A DNA stretch of 64,000 nt from Alloscardovia criceti DSM 17774 (GTDB lineage: Bacteria; Actinomycetota; Actinomycetes; Actinomycetales; Bifidobacteriaceae), in contig NZ_AQXR01000009.1 of NCBI RefSeq assembly GCF_000376885.1, positions 248,001 through 312,000 on the forward strand, in the 5' to 3' direction. Position numbers and translations under genes: made by a program. Under the pieces are notes generated by a model. That model did not search any database. It was given only the letters and a program-made list of their open reading frames with translations, and was not told where the DNA came from. Below, piece by piece: positions 61,241 to 64,000 of the stretch (position 1 is its first letter; every line of letters starts with the position of its first letter).

Positions 61241-62845
61241 ATGAGTTGGATTCCTGTGCCTGCAAATAATAAAAGAATAGTAGATTTAAGTGCAAGTGAC
61301 GCACGTGAGCAATTACTAGACCCTCGAGCGTATTGCACGATTCCACTGCCTGAATATATAAATTCTAAGCCAATCTTAGACGTGGCGAATGCTTTCGTGT
61401 TTTTTTGTTGGGATGGCAAAAGCATAAAAGAATTGAAGCAAACGGATGCCAGTTGGAAGAATCTGATGAATGCAACTGACTATGTTAATTATAAATTATT
61501 AACCAATAAAGATGGGTTATTGAGTTGGCGCCCTATTGAGCTTATGGAGCCAATCTGCTATGTACAGCTAGTAAGAACAATCACAACTCCAGAAAATTGG
61601 GAAATAATTGTAAATCGTTTTAAAGAGGTTGAGTCTTGCAACGTGATAGAGTGTTGCTCTCTCCCATCGGTAAGAAGTGATGACGAACATCTCAGTAAAA
61701 CATCAATTCTAAACTGGTGGAGTGGCTTTGAACAGAGGTCGGTTGAGCTGTCTTTGGAATACCAATTTATGATCACAACCGATATAGCGGATTGTTATGG
61801 ATCAATCTATACGCATGCAATCTCTTGGGCACTACATGGAAAACAATTAGCAAAAAAGAAAAGAAATGCTGATGCTTTATTAGGGAACAAAATTGAAACA
61901 ATTCTCAGAGCTCCACGTGCTAACCAGACTAATGGAATTCCTCAAGGCAGTATGCTCTCTGACTTGATTGCAGAAATGGTTTTAGGTTATGTAGACATTG
62001 AACTTCAGAAAAGGTTGGATGTAATCTTTAGTTCTAATGACGGAGAGACAAACAGAAGCAATAAACCAAAGTTTAAAATTCTTCGTTATCGTGATGACTA
62101 CCGGATTTTTTCTGATGACCATGCAGTAGCGCAAACGGTCCTACTAGAACTTATGCAGGTCTGTGCTGAAAACAATTTTAAATTGAATTCAGGTAAAACA
62201 AACCAATCAGAGGATATAATTATCAGTTCGATTAAGCCAGATAAAATAGCTTGGCTATCAATTGGATGTTATCCAAAAAATTTGCATAAACAGCTGTTAT
62301 TAATAGCTGACTTTTCAAGACGTTTCCCCAATTCGGGCACCCTACTGAAAGAAATATCACGTTTTGCCGATCGGCTTGAGCATCTTAAAGGGAGACCTGA
62401 GCAAAATCAAGTACTGATTGCGCAGGTTGTAGATCTTATGGTACGTAATCCACGGTGCTACCCTTCGGGGTGTCGTGCACTGAGTATTCTTTTGAAGTAT
62501 GAGTCGGAGGAATCCCAAGCACGTCTTTTCGAATTAATTCTTAAGCGTTCTCAATCAGTACCGAATAGGGGGCTGTTCGAGATATGGTTACAAAGGATTG
62601 CAGTGAGGCTAGAATGTTTCGTCTCACACAAATGGGAAGAACGAATTTGCGAGTGTCTGCCTCAAACCTCAATAGGTGACACTCAAAGACAAAACCCATT
62701 CAATTTTGACTGGGTTGATAAGGAGTCTTGTGCTTTGATCCAAAATGTGCCAATTGTGGATCAAAGCAAGTTGGAAGTGATAACGCCAGAAATTTCTGCC
62801 GATGAGGCGAATGAGCCTTTTACTTACACAGGCTTTTTATGGTAG
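61241..62845 (+). CDS. Stand-alone reverse transcriptase, probable defence-associated (UG/DRT-like)
   Basis: 534 residues from ATG 61241 (a TTG at 61223 is possible; neither has a clear ribosome site). Reverse-transcriptase motifs are in order: TTDIADCYGSIY (D181, D184; motif A region), NGIPQGSMLSDLIAEM (about 231-246; motif B) and LRYRDDYRIF (YRDD at 283-286; motif C). The RT core is followed by a 200-residue helical C-terminus. There is no maturase, endonuclease or intron sequence, so it is not a group II intron protein, and no msr-msd retron RNA is evident in the short upstream gap. The gene is much richer in A+T than its neighbours and sits between ilvC and a GNAT gene, so it was probably acquired. 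Membership of the unknown-group/defence RTs is inferred; I cannot name the DRT class. Confidence 0.85.
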   Translation: MSWIPVPANNKRIVDLSASDAREQLLDPRAYCTIPLPEYINSKPILDVANAFVFFCWDGKSIKELKQTDASWKNLMNATDYVNYKLLTNKDGLLSWRPIELMEPICYVQLVRTITTPENWEIIVNRFKEVESCNVIECCSLPSVRSDDEHLSKTSILNWWSGFEQRSVELSLEYQFMITTDIADCYGSIYTHAISWALHGKQLAKKKRNADALLGNKIETILRAPRANQTNGIPQGSMLSDLIAEMVLGYVDIELQKRLDVIFSSNDGETNRSNKPKFKILRYRDDYRIFSDDHAVAQTVLLELMQVCAENNFKLNSGKTNQSEDIIISSIKPDKIAWLSIGCYPKNLHKQLLLIADFSRRFPNSGTLLKEISRFADRLEHLKGRPEQNQVLIAQVVDLMVRNPRCYPSGCRALSILLKYESEESQARLFELILKRSQSVPNRGLFEIWLQRIAVRLECFVSHKWEERICECLPQTSIGDTQRQNPFNFDWVDKESCALIQNVPIVDQSKLEVITPEISADEANEPFTYTGFLW

Positions 62846-62897
62846 TAATTATAGGGGCTATTGAATTTTCAGAATTAACAAGTGCCCATAAATCGAA

Positions 62898-62934
62898 AAA
62901 GGGCGCAACTCTGAACTGTGCCTTTTATAATTAG
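62898..62934. terminator. Hairpin between the convergent RT and unknown genes
   Basis: AAAGGGCGCA pairs imperfectly with TGTGCCTTTT; T-runs are possible on both strands, so it could terminate both genes. Confidence 0.45.
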
Positions 62935-62945
62935 AGAAGAATAAT

Positions 62946-63434
62946 TTAACCGATGTCAATAATCTTCTTCTCGATAATTTCCCTGATACTTTTTATTTCA
63001 TCGGGGCACAAGGGTAATTCTAAATTCGTAATTGTCTTACGAACAAACTCTGGATCAAAGATGTTTTCAACATTATATCTCGACATTACTGACTGCAGAT
63101 ATGAGTCACTGTCTCCTGAAAGAACGTCATGGTTCTCATCCCTAAATACATCAATGCTAACTCGATCAAAAAGAGCATGAATGTTTTTGGTTTTTGAATC
63201 TTGCTCAATGGTTTGGAGGTTGATAACTGCTGTAAAGTTATTTTTTCTAACAACAATCCACTTCCAAATCCCTAAATTATACGGCGATATATTCCTCCTA
63301 GATGTATACCTTGGAGACCCTTGACGCCCAGATACTTTGAAATCATGTTTTCTTAAATCTTCGATAATTTTTGAACGCTCAATATTTCGTGCATCATTAT
63401 ATTTTTTCCTTAATTCTTCAAATGAGGATTCCAT
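62946..63434 (-). CDS. Unrecognised 162-residue protein next to the reverse transcriptase
   Basis: 162 residues, AT-rich like the RT gene and convergent with it. The N-terminus is helical and charged (SSFEELRKKYNDARNIERSK). A basic stretch with aromatic residues follows (RQGSPRYTSRRNISPYNLGI), then strands (WKWIVVRKNNFTAVINLQTI) and a helical C-terminus. There is no signal peptide or membrane segment, and I recognise no family. The paired low GC and location suggest it arrived with the RT, but a functional link is not shown. Confidence 0.7.
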   Translation of the reverse strand: MESSFEELRKKYNDARNIERSKIIEDLRKHDFKVSGRQGSPRYTSRRNISPYNLGIWKWIVVRKNNFTAVINLQTIEQDSKTKNIHALFDRVSIDVFRDENHDVLSGDSDSYLQSVMSRYNVENIFDPEFVRKTITNLELPLCPDEIKSIREIIEKKIIDIG

Positions 63435-63465
63435 ATTAAATAATAATAATTACTATTCTTGATTT

Positions 63466-63954
63466 CTAAAGAATGCTCTCCATAATCGTTTCCTGAGGCT
63501 TCATTCCAAGGCTTTCATAAAAAGCCCGTGCGCCTGCGTTGAGTTCCCACACGCCTAGGGTGATGTTGTAATATCCCTTTTCGCGTGCCCAATCGCGCAC
63601 AAATTCGAGTAAGGTCCTGCCCACGCCTAAACCGCGTGCCTTTTCATCGACACAGACATCGTCGATGTACAAGGATGTGATATCCGTAAACAGCGGATTA
63701 TCCCGGTAATCGCGCCTTTCGCAGAAGCAGTGTCCATACACCTGAGACGGCTCATATGCAGACACGGCCACGAAAATCGGATTTTCCGAAGCGGTATCCG
63801 TCAATCTTTTCTCCAACTCCGCCGCAGAATACTTTGTGCCCAGCTCAAATAAGTCCGGACGTCCGTCATGATGGACGCGGTTTACCTGTTTCAGTAGCTC
63901 CATAAGCGTTGGAATATCCTCGATTTGTGCTGGTCGAATGGAGATTTTCTTCAT
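63466..63954 (-). CDS. GNAT-family N-acetyltransferase
   Basis: 162 residues. The acetyl-CoA binding signature is ARGLGVGRTLLEFV (Q/RxxGxG/A) near residue 108, preceded by the strand LYIDDVCVDE and followed by NITLGVWELNAGARAFYESL and GM, the usual GNAT end. The substrate is unknown. No Shine-Dalgarno is visible; TAAACT lies 6 bases before the ATG at 63954, so the mRNA may be leaderless. GC returns to the chromosomal level here, marking the right edge of the AT-rich insertion. Confidence 0.92.
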   Translation of the reverse strand: MKKISIRPAQIEDIPTLMELLKQVNRVHHDGRPDLFELGTKYSAAELEKRLTDTASENPIFVAVSAYEPSQVYGHCFCERRDYRDNPLFTDITSLYIDDVCVDEKARGLGVGRTLLEFVRDWAREKGYYNITLGVWELNAGARAFYESLGMKPQETIMESIL

Positions 63955-64000
63955 ATGTACAGTTTAGGGCGAAGAATGTATATTCCACTGTTATAAAATG

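Overview
The window looks like chromosome from a member of the Bifidobacteriaceae (Bifidobacterium/Alloscardovia/Scardovia type). This is inference from gene content: a 500-residue GH13_18 sucrose phosphorylase next to a GH36 alpha-galactosidase and a sugar ABC importer, the actinobacterial zwf-opcA-pgl cluster, a class E (LAxTG-type) sorting signal on a large adhesin, moderate GC, and several probable leaderless genes.

Layout. 1-9.1 kb: the end of a heterodimeric multidrug ABC exporter operon, a DUF2089-type regulator, a zinc alcohol dehydrogenase, an FMN reductase broken by an amber codon, a HAD phosphatase and a ClC channel broken by two frameshifts. 9.1-9.75 kb: gene-free DNA with copies of a 19-nt repeat and two G10 tracts. 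9.75-16.86 kb: an integrated element, all genes on the minus strand, bounded by a 14-bp direct repeat whose right copy is the 3' end of tRNA-Ala(CGC). It carries a frameshifted serine recombinase, a BcgI-like restriction-modification pair (catalytic subunit frameshifted), a ribbon-helix-helix protein, fused remnants of a plasmid primase and a ParA, an excisionase-like HTH protein, and an origin-like region built from eight YTGGAACA repeats around an AT-rich dyad. All disrupted genes in the window lie between 5.9 and 15.6 kb.

17-39 kb: housekeeping genes. These are a DedA membrane protein, rsmI, an LRV/AbiEi-like pair, metG, tatD, kup, a class II amidotransferase with a glutamate-cysteine ligase, gnd, a Pr6Pr membrane protein, pgl-opcA-zwf, an MntR/DtxR regulator, an HD protein, an MFS exporter and sdaA. 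39.3-46.5 kb: a 2,421-residue wall-anchored adhesin with ten 91-residue SpaA-like repeats. 46.7-47.8 kb: upp and tadA, divergent with only 23 bp between start codons.

47.9-59.3 kb: a sucrose/raffinose-type sugar locus. Alpha-galactosidase and a LacI regulator form one unit; sucrose phosphorylase and a DUF624 protein form another; binding protein and two permeases form a third; an MFS permease follows. A shared operator, close to CAACCGGTTCGATA, overlaps the promoters of the first three units, so the LacI protein probably controls all of them. Alpha-galactosidase would release galactose from raffinose-type sugars and the phosphorylase would split the remaining sucrose.

59.3-64 kb: an Rrf2 regulator with its own operator, ilvC, then an AT-rich insertion with a stand-alone reverse transcriptase (YRDD, no intron or maturase parts) facing an unrecognised 162-residue gene, and a GNAT acetyltransferase. 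The reverse transcriptase pair is the best candidate here for an incompletely described (probably anti-phage) system.
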